NCBI RefSeq assembly: GCF_030734285.1
Contig: NZ_CP132294.1
Span: forward strand, 3,162,001 to 3,226,000
DNA from: Natronococcus sp. AD-5
GTDB lineage: Archaea > Halobacteriota > Halobacteria > Halobacteriales > Natrialbaceae
Direction of reading: 5' to 3'
Length of the DNA: 64,000 nucleotides
Shown: in pieces, positions 41,683 through 50,559 of the stretch
How positions within the stretch are numbered: position 1 is the stretch's first letter
Layout of the letters: each line of letters begins with the position of its first letter
Position numbers and translations under genes: made by a program
Notes under the pieces: generated by a model
Told to the model about the DNA's origin: nothing
What the model saw: only the letters and a program-made list of their open reading frames with translations
Databases searched by the model: none

Positions 41683-43896
41683 ATGGTACCCGATGTCAAG
41701 GGCGGCCGGGCGCGCCGACGGGGATTACGCCGCCGCCGCTTCATCCAGGCGGCGGCCGGCAGCGCGCTCGTGGGCCTCGGTGGACGGTCGGTGGCCCAGG
41801 GGGTGAGGGAGATCCGTCTCGACGGCGACGCGAACGGCTGGGTGGGCCAGGCGCCGTCGGCTATCGACGGTGAAACGAATCCGACGCTCGCGCTCGAGGT
41901 GGGACGAGAGTACGAACTCACCTGGACGAATGTCGACGGGAATACTCACGACTTCGCCATCGAAGACGAGAACGGCGACGTCGTCGGACCGACGAACTCG
42001 GTGAGCGAGGACGGCGAGAGCCAAACCGTGGCGTTCACGGCCGTCGAGGAGATGACCGGCTACTACTGTACGACTCACCCGGGATCGATGCGCGGTGCGA
42101 TCGAATTCGTCGCCGCGGACGATTCCGAAGCGGTGTCGGTTGGAGACTCCGACGTCCGACTCGTTTCGTCCCGAGATTTGACCGACGAAAATCACGAGTA
42201 CTTCCACGCGTATCGCAAGCGGCGGGCGATCGAAGCGCTTCTCGCCGACCCGGAGGTGAACGAGATCGTCGACGACATGATCTCGAGTTACGAGGCGTAC
42301 GATCCGTACACGAACCGACTCGATGCGGTTAGCGTCCAAGGGAGCCCCGACATCGAGATCGAAGGAGGCATCGACGAGGGAGCGTTCGAGGTGACGGTCG
42401 GGGAGAGGCGGGTCGCGTACGGACTCGTCGATCGCGAGAGCGACGAACTCGTTGCGCTGACGATCACCGAACCGCGGGACGTCTCCTGGACGGTCAGCGA
42501 GGGAGAAGAGTTCGACGAAGCGCAACTCCGCCGGGTGATCGACGATCCGCGCGTACAGGAGTCCGTCGATATCGAAGGCGACGACTGGTATCCGCTTTTC
42601 ACGGTCGCCGCATCGATCACTTCCGCCAGGGGGATCGAACACGGTGGCGTGAATCCCGTGGTCCTATTCGTCGCGGCGGACGACGCGCTCACTGCCGTCG
42701 TCGTCTACCTGGACGTTCGGGAGGACGAAGCCGGCGAGGTAATCGACGTGGCGCAGGTGAATCGGTTCGTCGAGGATCCACCGCACGAACTGGCCGCCAC
42801 CATCGTGCCTGCGGACGACACCGTCCTCGAAGCCGTCCCGGAAGTACCGTTCGAACGGCGGCCGTGGGACACCGCGAACGACGGTATTCACCGGATCGAG
42901 GTGCCGAACGAGGCTTTCGATCGTTCCGGGTGGCGTATCGAGTGGGAACCGCCGGAACGACACGGCGTCGAGATCGCCGCCTCGTACCGGGGAACACCGG
43001 CGTTCGCGCGCCTCGATTCCCCGGTAACCTACACCGCGTACGGTCTTCCGGAGCGAGGTGACGAGAGTATACTCGAGTGGTTCTTCCCGGACGACGAACC
43101 CGTGTTCGACGGAGAGTTACTGCTTTGGGACGTCCACAGCACCGAGTTCGGCGGGCCCGGACCGCTCGGGGTGATCGAGTATCCGCAGACCACCCGACGG
43201 CCGGCGGGATTTCGGTTCAGATCTCACTACCAGACCGGGGCTCAAGACGCCGAGAGCCAAGACCACCAATCCGGGTACCGATTCGGTCAATCTAGTCACG
43301 AAATCTCTTACGACTTCTGGGCGGACGGGACGGTTGTGCCGGTCTGGCGTCGACAGGGCCCCGGGTTCGCGACCGAGTACGCGACGGCCAGAAACGGGGA
43401 CGAGGATACGAACAGTGACTCGGGTATCGGCGCTGACGTCGATGGCGTGACCGAGAGCGGCGTCTCCCACCACTCCGTCTCGGCGGTCACCATGGACGTC
43501 ACTCCGGGGACGACGGACGGTGTCGAGATCGAACGCTACGATGGGACCGCGTGGACGACGCCCGAAACGGAATTCTATCAGGTCGGCGAGCCGGGAATGG
43601 TCGTCCGGTTTACCAACCCGGAGGGGACGGAAACGATCGATCTGCCTCTCGACTACGGTACGGAAGTGGCCGTCGTCCGACGAAGTGCCGGAGAGATCCC
43701 CGAGCGACAGCGGATTGAAAGTTCAGCGGTGGAATCCGCGTTTTACCATCCGGCGCAGTACATCGGAAACGAACCCATCCAGGGTGAACGCGTTATCGTC
43801 TGGCTCCTGCTCGAGGCTGCGACGCGGGAACGTCCCCATCCCACCGGGAGCACGTCGTTCGTCACTCGCGCTTCGATCGAGCTGTCCGACTACTGA
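41683..43896 (+). CDS. Tat-exported cupredoxin-domain multidomain protein
   Basis: A 737-residue exported protein. The N-terminus has a Tat signal (LRRRRFIQAAAGSALVGLGG). A cupredoxin domain follows at about residues 40-145: WTNVDGNTHDFAIEDENGDV supplies the first His, and MTGYYCTTHPGSMRGAIEF supplies Cys, His and Met, a complete type 1 copper site. The remaining 590 residues have no clear name. Parts (AASYRGTPAFARLDSPVTYT; SSHEISYDFWADGTVVPVW) recall the catalytic fold of copper amine oxidases, but I do not see the Tyr-containing NYDY motif that makes the cofactor. It may be an electron-transfer or copper-binding surface protein. Confidence 0.65.
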   Translation: MVPDVKGGRARRRGLRRRRFIQAAAGSALVGLGGRSVAQGVREIRLDGDANGWVGQAPSAIDGETNPTLALEVGREYELTWTNVDGNTHDFAIEDENGDVVGPTNSVSEDGESQTVAFTAVEEMTGYYCTTHPGSMRGAIEFVAADDSEAVSVGDSDVRLVSSRDLTDENHEYFHAYRKRRAIEALLADPEVNEIVDDMISSYEAYDPYTNRLDAVSVQGSPDIEIEGGIDEGAFEVTVGERRVAYGLVDRESDELVALTITEPRDVSWTVSEGEEFDEAQLRRVIDDPRVQESVDIEGDDWYPLFTVAASITSARGIEHGGVNPVVLFVAADDALTAVVVYLDVREDEAGEVIDVAQVNRFVEDPPHELAATIVPADDTVLEAVPEVPFERRPWDTANDGIHRIEVPNEAFDRSGWRIEWEPPERHGVEIAASYRGTPAFARLDSPVTYTAYGLPERGDESILEWFFPDDEPVFDGELLLWDVHSTEFGGPGPLGVIEYPQTTRRPAGFRFRSHYQTGAQDAESQDHQSGYRFGQSSHEISYDFWADGTVVPVWRRQGPGFATEYATARNGDEDTNSDSGIGADVDGVTESGVSHHSVSAVTMDVTPGTTDGVEIERYDGTAWTTPETEFYQVGEPGMVVRFTNPEGTETIDLPLDYGTEVAVVRRSAGEIPERQRIESSAVESAFYHPAQYIGNEPIQGERVIVWLLLEAATRERPHPTGSTSFVTRASIELSDY

Positions 43897-43995
43897 ATTG
43901 TCCGAGAACGGGATTATCTCCGATTACGATCGGTGGATGTTCGATCCAACTGCGTGTCAAGAAAACGGAGACGGTTGAGGCCGTCAGTACTCGGG

Positions 43996-45189
43996 TTAAC
44001 CTTTGGTCTCGTTTTCAGCGTCGCCGGCGTCCGTCTCGTCGTCGGTTCCGGTATCCGTCTCGTTCATTTCGTCGCTCGCCGTCGCACCGTTACCTTCGAC
44101 AGCTTCGAGTTCGCTCGCGTCGCCGAACGTGAGCGTCTCGACGGTTGCGTTTTCGACGGTGATCGACGGTGCGGATGCCTGCGAGATGGTCTCGCCGGCC
44201 TCGTCGCCCGCGGCGGCACCGTTCTCGTCCGTCGCGTTGTCAGCAGTCGTCTCGTTGTCACCTTCCGTAACGTTGTCTTCTTCGACCGCGGCGCCATCAG
44301 CGCCGGTGTCGCCTTCCTCGACGGATTCCACGGTCATGGATTCGACCGTAATCTCGTCAACGTCGAACTGTTCGACGGTTAGTTCCTGGATCTCTTGTGG
44401 CGCGGTCTCGTTGTCTTCGGCGGCCGTCTCGTTGTCTTCAGCGGCCGTCTCGTTGTCTTCCTCAGCCACCGTCTCGTTATCTTCAGCGGCCGTCTCGTTG
44501 TCTTCAGCAGCGGGGACGTCCTCGGTATCACCATCCTCGCCGACGGTTAGGTCTTCGATGGTGAGCCGCTCGACGTTCATCGATTCGATCGTGACCTCCT
44601 GGATCGTCAGTTCGTCAGCACCTCCGTCGATCAGATTCTGCTCGGTATCCGTCTCGTTGGCCGGCGTATCAGCGCCGTTCTCGCCCGTCTCGTTGTCTTC
44701 CTCGGCGACGGGGTCGTCCTCTCCGTCCCCAGCCGTCTCGTTATCTTGCTCGAGTTCGCTTTGCTCCACCGAGACGTTCTCGAGCGACAGCGAGTCGACC
44801 TGAATGTCGGAGAGAGTCACTTGGTCGCCGGCGGTGGCGTTGTCCGCGGCGGTATCGTTGCCGACGTCTCCCTCGGCGTCGGTAGCGTTGTCTTCCGCAG
44901 CGGTGTCGTTTTCGGCGGCGGCACCGTCCTGCTCGAGTTCGTCCTGCAGCGCCTGCACGTCGGCATCGAGTTGTTCGACGTTCAGTTCTTCGATCGTCGC
45001 GTTCTCGACGGTGACGTTCTCGAGTTCAAGCGTATCAACCTGTACGTTTTCAAGCGTTGCGCTCGTTTCGCCCATGTCTCCGGCGTCGTCGCCTGCACCT
45101 GCTGTCGCACCGGCGAGGGCAGGACCCCCCGAAAGCGCGACCAGCAGTGCGACGAGCGCGACGCCGAGTTTCTGTGATCGTGAAACCAT
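43996..45189 (-). CDS. Secreted protein with period-5 repeat blocks and sequon-rich acidic linkers
   Basis: A 397-residue protein with a Sec signal peptide (KLGVALVALLVALSGGPALA). The mature part has about five blocks with a hydrophobic residue every five positions, such as LTIQE-VTIES-MNVER, VDTLE-LENVT-VENAT-IEELN and LTVEQ-FDVDE-ITVES. This pattern resembles pentapeptide-repeat beta-helices. The blocks are joined by very acidic linkers with about twenty Asn-x-Ser/Thr sequons, many in DNET units. No membrane anchor or PGF-CTERM signal is seen at the C-terminus. It is probably a heavily N-glycosylated cell-surface or matrix protein; no family recognised. Confidence 0.65.
   Translation of the reverse strand: MVSRSQKLGVALVALLVALSGGPALAGATAGAGDDAGDMGETSATLENVQVDTLELENVTVENATIEELNVEQLDADVQALQDELEQDGAAAENDTAAEDNATDAEGDVGNDTAADNATAGDQVTLSDIQVDSLSLENVSVEQSELEQDNETAGDGEDDPVAEEDNETGENGADTPANETDTEQNLIDGGADELTIQEVTIESMNVERLTIEDLTVGEDGDTEDVPAAEDNETAAEDNETVAEEDNETAAEDNETAAEDNETAPQEIQELTVEQFDVDEITVESMTVESVEEGDTGADGAAVEEDNVTEGDNETTADNATDENGAAAGDEAGETISQASAPSITVENATVETLTFGDASELEAVEGNGATASDEMNETDTGTDDETDAGDAENETKG
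44405..44510 (-). repeat. Five in-frame tandem repeats of about 21 bp (AEDNETA)
   Basis: GTCTCGTTGTCTTC followed by GGCGGCC or AGCGGCC recurs five times head to tail; the third copy is three bases longer. Each copy encodes one Asn-Glu-Thr sequon. Such near-identical copies can gain or lose units without shifting the frame, changing the number of glycosylation sites. Confidence 0.75.
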
Positions 45190-45780
45190 GCTCTCTTTCC
45201 TACCTCCGGAATTACGCTAAAACGAGACGACTGTTACAGGATTATCTCGGATAAAACTACGGTTAGAACCGGGTAACTATTTCTAATCGCCAGTTCCTCA
45301 TCGAGTCCGTGCTGACTACGATTGGCGAAAGGGAACGATCAATTGTCTACTGTAAGTCACTCATCTCCCGTGTAGAATAACACGTTACCGATTACCAACT
45401 TCATCGATAACCGAAAGCGGTCCGCGGCCTCGTGCAGATTTGTCCACAGTTCATCTCCGCCAGCGCCGTCTGTCGTGCTCTCTATTACACCTCGTCGGAA
45501 AAGTTCCGCGAACCCGAACGTCCGGTCCGAGATGACGACTGGATGCCGGACCGATACCCGAACGAAACGAGACGAAAACCGAGTTGTACGATCGGGAGCA
45601 GTTTCTCCGGGAGTAGAACGAGACCGTTTCGGTCCTCGATCGCTCGCTCTGAGCGCAATTACAGGCGCCGGTCGACCTCGACCGCGAGCGATTCGATCTC
45701 GAACCGGTCGAATCGACGCGCGCACTGTGTCGAGTTCGAGATCGAGTTCGTGGTGTGAACCGTAACAGAAACGCCTAATT
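45190..45780. other. 590-base region with no firmly supported gene
   Basis: A minus-strand frame at 45357-45725 reads LFRRGVIESTTDGAGGDELW and LHEAADRFRLSMKLVIGNVL at its C-terminal half, more protein-like than its arginine-rich N-terminal half, but I recognise nothing and see no promoter. The rest is AT-rich, with TAACTATTTCTAA near 45271. Confidence 0.35.
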
Positions 45781-46281
45781 CTACTCGAGTGCGTGGAATC
45801 GCACCGACTCCGAGAGCGTGTCGACGATCGCGACCGTCCGGTGGTCGTCGTCGACGGTCGGGAAGTGGGCGCCGGGGTTGAGCAGCGTCGTCCGCCCCTC
45901 CTCGGCGAGCTCGCGCTGGTGGTGGTGGCCGTAGCAGACGAAGTCGTACTCCTCGGCCGCGGCGAGCGCCCGGACCTCCGCCAGGCTCTCGCCGTGGAGG
46001 ACCGCGAAGGAGAGCCCGTCGAACTCGAGGCTCGCGAATCGGCCGTGGAGTTCGCTCTCCCCGCCCAGTGAGTCGAACGCCGCCTCGAGGCCGGAGATCT
46101 CGCCGTCGTTGTTCCCGAGGACGCCGTGGAGTTCGAACCCGTCGAAGTACGGAAGCACCGGCGGCGCGACGAAATCGCCGCAGTGGATGACGACCTCGAC
46201 GCCCTCCTCGTCGAAGATCTCGGTCGCTCGCTCGACCGCCGGAACGTTGTCGTGGCTGTCGGAGATGATACCGACGTTCAT
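45781..46281 (-). CDS. YfcE/MJ0936-type metallo-phosphodiesterase
   Basis: A 166-residue calcineurin-like phosphoesterase. Metal-site motifs are complete: ISDSHDN (residues 6-12), HCGDF, GVLGNNDGE, LHGE, and YGHHHQREL. Archaeal members such as MJ0936 hydrolyse phosphodiesters with Mn or Ni. The gene is the intact parent or paralogue of the decayed copy at 38370-38612. It lies 64 bases downstream of the second TrpRS gene on the same strand. Confidence 0.9.
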   Translation of the reverse strand: MNVGIISDSHDNVPAVERATEIFDEEGVEVVIHCGDFVAPPVLPYFDGFELHGVLGNNDGEISGLEAAFDSLGGESELHGRFASLEFDGLSFAVLHGESLAEVRALAAAEEYDFVCYGHHHQRELAEEGRTTLLNPGAHFPTVDDDHRTVAIVDTLSESVRFHALE

Positions 46282-46345
46282 ACGTGATCGCGCGCGGGCG
46301 AGCCACTAAGGCGTTCGGGAGGGAGCGAATACCGAATCGCGGCGG

Positions 46346-47557
46346 TCACCCCCGGAACGACGTCGGGACGGCGGCGGACTCGAGCGCGGCGGTCCGCTCC
46401 TCGCGGGTCAGCCGGTAGGGCTCGAGTGCGTCCGCGAGCGATCCGAGGGCGGCCCGCCGACGCTGGTGGTCGGCGAGGAAGTCGGTGATCCGCTCGATCG
46501 CTAGGTCCTTCAACTCGCCGCTGAGCAGGTCGCCGGAACGGTACTCGCGGGCGATGCGCTCGAGTTCGCCGTCGTCTTCCTCGAAGAAGAACCGGAGGTA
46601 CTGGAACGGGACGTCGACGGACGGATCGCCGCCCCTCTCGCGGTGTTCCTCGAGCGTCGCCCGGCCGCCAGTGTAGGCGTGCGTCCGGATCGTTTCGGCG
46701 ACGGTCTCGGGGTCGTCGGTGAGTTCGATCGACGCCGCCTCGCCCGAGGAACTCATCTTGCCGGGCCCCTCGAGGCTCGGCAGGAACCGGCCGAGCAGGG
46801 CGCCCGGCTTCTCGACGGGCAGTGCCTCCTTCGCCGCGACGTCGCGACAGACGCGGACGTGGGGGTCCTGATCGACGGCGATGGGAACCAGCGTCGGCTG
46901 GCGGCCGGCGACTAGCTGGGGTAAGAGGAGGTGCGTCGCCTGGACGGCCGGATAGAACTGTAGCCCGACGGTGTCCTGCTCGCCGTAGACGGCCTCGACG
47001 GTCGCGGGCGTGAGGTGCTTCGCGAGGCGGACGGCGATCGGATAGACGACGTCCGCGTCGGCGGTGTCGACGACGATCCGCGTTCGATCGGGATCGAGGC
47101 CGACGGCGAGGACGTCGCGCAGGTTCTCGCGGGTGTGCTCGCCGATCTCCGCGAACGATAGCTCTTTCGCGAGGAATTTCTCGTCGTCCGAGAGCGGGAC
47201 GTAGACGGTCGCGCCCGTCTCCCGCTGGAACCGCTTCGCGAGGTAGAGCGGCAGGACGTGGCCGAGGTGCATCGGTCCCGACGGTCCCCTGCCCGTGACG
47301 ACGGCGTGCGGGTCGCCGGATTCGGCGGCCTCGAGGGAGCGGTCGACGTCCCGGCCGGCGTAGAACGTCCGTCTGCGGATCGCCGGGTGATCGGGCAGGC
47401 GGTCGATCTGCTCGTCGGTGAGGGGATCGGCGCCGAAGCGCTCGAGCAGTTTCTCGTAGTCGATCTCCCCCTCGACGGCGTAGGGGGTGACGGTGAACTC
47501 GTCGGCGTCGGTGGTCGTCCGGTCGGTTCGGTCGGTCGAATCGGTCGTGTTCGGCAT
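46346..47557 (-). CDS. trpS: Tryptophanyl-tRNA synthetase, second (shorter) copy
   Basis: A 403-residue class I synthetase. The HIGH-type motif is HLGH at residues 97-100 (GPSGPMHLGHVLPL), and KMSSS follows GPG in the C-terminal half (EGPGKMSSSGEAAS). AVDQDPHVRVCRDVA is a TrpRS tRNA/Trp-site element also present in the copy at 10923. The N-terminal DEFTVTPYAVEGEIDYEKLL is typical of archaeal and eukaryotic TrpRS. It lacks the long C-terminal domain with CGDCK of the other copy. Which copy is the main charging enzyme cannot be told from sequence. Confidence 0.9.
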   Translation of the reverse strand: MPNTTDSTDRTDRTTTDADEFTVTPYAVEGEIDYEKLLERFGADPLTDEQIDRLPDHPAIRRRTFYAGRDVDRSLEAAESGDPHAVVTGRGPSGPMHLGHVLPLYLAKRFQRETGATVYVPLSDDEKFLAKELSFAEIGEHTRENLRDVLAVGLDPDRTRIVVDTADADVVYPIAVRLAKHLTPATVEAVYGEQDTVGLQFYPAVQATHLLLPQLVAGRQPTLVPIAVDQDPHVRVCRDVAAKEALPVEKPGALLGRFLPSLEGPGKMSSSGEAASIELTDDPETVAETIRTHAYTGGRATLEEHRERGGDPSVDVPFQYLRFFFEEDDGELERIAREYRSGDLLSGELKDLAIERITDFLADHQRRRAALGSLADALEPYRLTREERTAALESAAVPTSFRG

Positions 47558-47763
47558 GCTGTTTCGGATTCGATGGCGGCGGCTGGCTCGCGATACGCGA
47601 AGAAGAACGGAGGGAGCGCCCGCCGCGCGGCCGGCGGGTTAGGCCGCGTCGTCCGCGGTGGCGACACTGTCCGCTCTCGAGGGGGTCCGGCGCCAGCGCC
47701 ACGCGAGAGCGGACGACATCGACTGACTAGTGTGACGCGGCGATAACAAGCGTTTCGGCTGGC

Positions 47764-48633
47764 TCAGTCTCGAGAAGGGTCCGGCTCCGGATCCGTCACG
47801 AACTCGAGCAGTTCGTCGGGATCGGTCTCCAGTCCCTGCCGGGAGAAGAAGCTCGCCACGTTCTCGCAGTCGCGCTCGAGGAAGTCGCGGCTGTTGGGGT
47901 GGTGGACGGTGACGGCCTGGCCGAGGTCGATGACCACGAGCTGGCCCTCGTCGAAGACGACGTTGTACTCGCTCAGGTCGCCGTGAATCAGCCCTGCCGA
48001 GTAGAGCCGGCGCATGTACTCACGCATGACCTCGTAGGCGGTCTGGGGGTTCTCGATGTGAACCTCGCCGAGGCGCTTCGCGCGGCCGTCCTCGTTGCCG
48101 ATGTACTCCATCACGAGGACGTTGCGCTCGGTCGCGATCGGCTCCGGCACCCGAACGCCCGCGCGGCCCGCGCGGGCGAGGTTGGCGAACTCCTTTTTGG
48201 TCCAGGCGAGGACGACGTCCTTCTTCTTCCCGCCCAGCCCCTCGAAGCGCGGGTCGCCCTCGAGGTAGTCGCGCATGTGCCGGAAGTTCGAGGCGTTGAT
48301 TCGGTACACTTTGACGGCGACCTCGCGGTCGTCGCCCAGCGCGTGGTAGACGTTCGCCTCCTTGCCGGTCGAGAGGGGGCCGCCGAAGGCCTCGACGTAG
48401 CCGTCTTGGACGAGCTTGTAGAGCGCCGCGAACGTCGCGTCGTCGAACACCGACTGCTCGACCTTGAACTGGTCGGCGTCCGTGATCCGCTCCTGGAACT
48501 GGTTGAACTTGCGGTCGCGCTTGCGGGCGATCCGGTCGGCCTCGGTGTCCGAGACGTCGATCTCCTCCCATTCGTCCCCCGGCGTCTCCGCCTCCTCGAG
48601 GTCGACGAGTCCGTACTCGTTGCCCGTACCCAT
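47764..48633 (-). CDS. rio1: RIO1-type atypical serine protein kinase
   Basis: A 289-residue kinase needed for maturation of the small ribosomal subunit in archaea and eukaryotes. Kinase motifs: the nucleotide loop STGKEANVYHALG, catalytic Lys in REVAVKVYRI, hinge VLVMEYIGNE, catalytic loop LIHGDLSEYNVVFD, and metal-binding VVIDLGQAV (in place of DFG). The N-terminal RDRKFNQFQERITDADQFKV is typical of Rio1. The minus-strand CATTTTACC about 30 bases upstream fits a leaderless start. Confidence 0.93.
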   Translation of the reverse strand: MGTGNEYGLVDLEEAETPGDEWEEIDVSDTEADRIARKRDRKFNQFQERITDADQFKVEQSVFDDATFAALYKLVQDGYVEAFGGPLSTGKEANVYHALGDDREVAVKVYRINASNFRHMRDYLEGDPRFEGLGGKKKDVVLAWTKKEFANLARAGRAGVRVPEPIATERNVLVMEYIGNEDGRAKRLGEVHIENPQTAYEVMREYMRRLYSAGLIHGDLSEYNVVFDEGQLVVIDLGQAVTVHHPNSRDFLERDCENVASFFSRQGLETDPDELLEFVTDPEPDPSRD

Positions 48634-48770
48634 TTATCGTGTAATAGACGCCCAGACGGGTAAAATGGTCGGTTGTTCGGGCGACCGGATATCCGGCCGA
48701 ACGGTCGCAATAGAGACGTGTCCGTCCGCCGCCACACAGACTTATCCCTGCATTCCTCGTCGGACCACGT

Positions 48771-50171
48771 ATGAGCGACGCTAACACGAACCGCTCAGAA
48801 TCGGAGAGCGGCCACGACCACGCCGACCATCACCACGCGGGACCGGGGTACGCGACGCCGCAGGCGGCCATCGAGGAGAGCGAGCGCGAGACGCTCGCCT
48901 ACGTGATGGGGCTGTACGTCGGCACGGATATCGACGAACCGGACTTCGTCGCCGTCGTCGATCTCGATCCCGACTCCGAGACGTACTGCGAAATCGTCGA
49001 TCGGGTCGAGATGCCCGCTCGCGGCGACGAACTCCACCACTTCGGGTGGAACGCCTGCTCGTCGTCGTGTCACGTCGAGGGCCTCGAGCGCCGCCACCTG
49101 ATCGTCCCGGGCCAGCGCTCCTCGCGGATTCACGTGATCGATACGAAGGATCGCCGCGATCCCGAACTGGTCGAGGTGATCGAACCCGAGGAGGTCTTCG
49201 AGTACGACCTCTCGGCGCCGCACACGGTTCACTGCGTTCCGGACGGCAAGATCCTGCTCAGCATGCTCGGGGACGCCGACGGCGAACTGCCGGGCGGCTT
49301 CCTCGAGCTGAACGACGACTTCGAGATCGAGGGCCGGTGGGAGCCGCCGGGCGAGATCGAGATGAACTACGACTACTGGTACCAGCCCCGCCAGAACGTG
49401 ATGGTCTCGAGCGAGTGGGCCGCCCCCGCGACCTACCAACCGGGGTTCGACCTCGAGGACGTCGAGGACGGAAAGTACGGCCAGCAACTCCACGTCTGGG
49501 ACTGGGAGGAGGGGACCGTCGAACAGACGATCGATCTCGGCGAGGAGGGGCTGATCCCGCTCGAAGTTCGGTTCCTCCACACGCCGGAGTCGACCCACGG
49601 CTTCGTCGGCGCGGCGCTCTCGTCGAACGTCTTCCACTTCTGGGAGGAAGACGGCGAGTACCGCGCCGAGAAGGTGATCGACTTCGAGGCCCGCGAGCAC
49701 CCCGACTGGGACATGCCGGTTCCGGCCCTGCCGACCGACATCTTGATCTCGATGGACGACCGCTACCTGTTCGGCTCGAACTGGCTCCACGGCGAGGTCT
49801 GGATGTACGACGTCTCGGATCCAGCGAACCCGCAGCGGGCAGATTCGCTCTCCGTGGGCGGTCACTTCGGCGAGGTCCAGGAGGTCCAGGGCCGCGAACT
49901 GGCCGCCGGGCCCCAGATGGTGCAGCTCAGCCTCGACGGCGAACGGCTCTACTGGACCACCTCGCTGTTCTCCACGTGGGACGACCAGTTCTACCCCGAG
50001 GAGGCCGAGCGCGGCTCGGTGATGCTGAAAGCCGACGTCGATCCGCGCAAGGGGACCCTCGAACTCGACGAGGACTTTCTCGTGGACTTCGGCGAGTGTC
50101 CGGCCGGACCCGCCCGCGCTCACGAGATCCGGTGGCCCGACGGCGACTGTACGAGCGACGTCTGGCAGTGA
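48771..50171 (+). CDS. Selenium-binding protein 56 family / methanethiol oxidase
   Basis: A 466-residue protein of the SBP56 family, in humans and bacteria a methanethiol oxidase giving formaldehyde, H2S and H2O2. Family hallmarks: FGWNACSSSCHVEGLERRHL, SAPHTVHCVPDGKILLSMLG, YDYWYQPRQNVMVSSEWAAP, FLHTPESTHGFVGAALSSN, DILISMDDRYLFGSNWLHGE and ending PAGPARAHEIRWPDGDCTSD. The first 25 residues are a histidine/acid-rich stretch (HDHADHHHAG) that might bind copper. CAGACTTATCCC lies about 28 bases upstream. The ferredoxin gene follows after seven bases. Confidence 0.92.
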   Translation: MSDANTNRSESESGHDHADHHHAGPGYATPQAAIEESERETLAYVMGLYVGTDIDEPDFVAVVDLDPDSETYCEIVDRVEMPARGDELHHFGWNACSSSCHVEGLERRHLIVPGQRSSRIHVIDTKDRRDPELVEVIEPEEVFEYDLSAPHTVHCVPDGKILLSMLGDADGELPGGFLELNDDFEIEGRWEPPGEIEMNYDYWYQPRQNVMVSSEWAAPATYQPGFDLEDVEDGKYGQQLHVWDWEEGTVEQTIDLGEEGLIPLEVRFLHTPESTHGFVGAALSSNVFHFWEEDGEYRAEKVIDFEAREHPDWDMPVPALPTDILISMDDRYLFGSNWLHGEVWMYDVSDPANPQRADSLSVGGHFGEVQEVQGRELAAGPQMVQLSLDGERLYWTTSLFSTWDDQFYPEEAERGSVMLKADVDPRKGTLELDEDFLVDFGECPAGPARAHEIRWPDGDCTSDVWQ

Positions 50172-50178
50172 CGGCAGG

Positions 50179-50559
50179 ATGCCGTCCCACGACGTCACCC
50201 TCGAGTGGATAAACGGCCCCACCCGAACGGTGGCGGTCGACGCGGACGAGACGGTCCTCCAGGCGACGGAGCGCGCCGGCGGGACGTTGCCGTACGGCTG
50301 TCGGACCGGCGCGTGCGGGACCTGCGTGGGGCGATTGCTCGAGGTCGACGGGGTGACGAAGGCTGACGACCGCACCGGCGACGGGCGGGCGGTCGACGTC
50401 GACGACGCCTTTACGTACCGCCGAGCCCCGCGAGCACTGAAACCGCGACATCAGGACGACGGCTACGTACTACTTTGCATCGCGTCTCCGCGGGCGGACT
50501 GTCGCGTCGCCGTCGGCTCGCAGGTGCAGTCCGAACTCGTCGACAACCCGTGGAAGTAG
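50179..50559 (+). CDS. Plant-type 2Fe-2S ferredoxin
   Basis: A 126-residue electron carrier. The cluster motif is YGCRTGACGTCVGRLLE (C-x4-C-x2-C) with the fourth Cys in GYVLLCIASP. An insertion of about 25 residues (DDRTGDGRAVDVDDAFTYRR) precedes the fourth Cys. The gene begins seven bases after the SBP56 stop, so both are surely on one transcript. The pairing suggests that the ferredoxin serves the methanethiol oxidase or a linked sulfur reaction; this is inferred from position only. Confidence 0.9.
   Translation: MPSHDVTLEWINGPTRTVAVDADETVLQATERAGGTLPYGCRTGACGTCVGRLLEVDGVTKADDRTGDGRAVDVDDAFTYRRAPRALKPRHQDDGYVLLCIASPRADCRVAVGSQVQSELVDNPWK

Noticed and set aside
44405-44510. Regular repeats that could suggest a CRISPR array
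   Set aside because: Units are contiguous with no unique spacers and lie in frame inside a protein-coding gene.
45357-45725. A 122-residue minus-strand frame
   Set aside because: The C-terminal half looks protein-like, but there is no family match, no promoter and a random-looking N-terminal half; kept only as a note in the intergenic entry.
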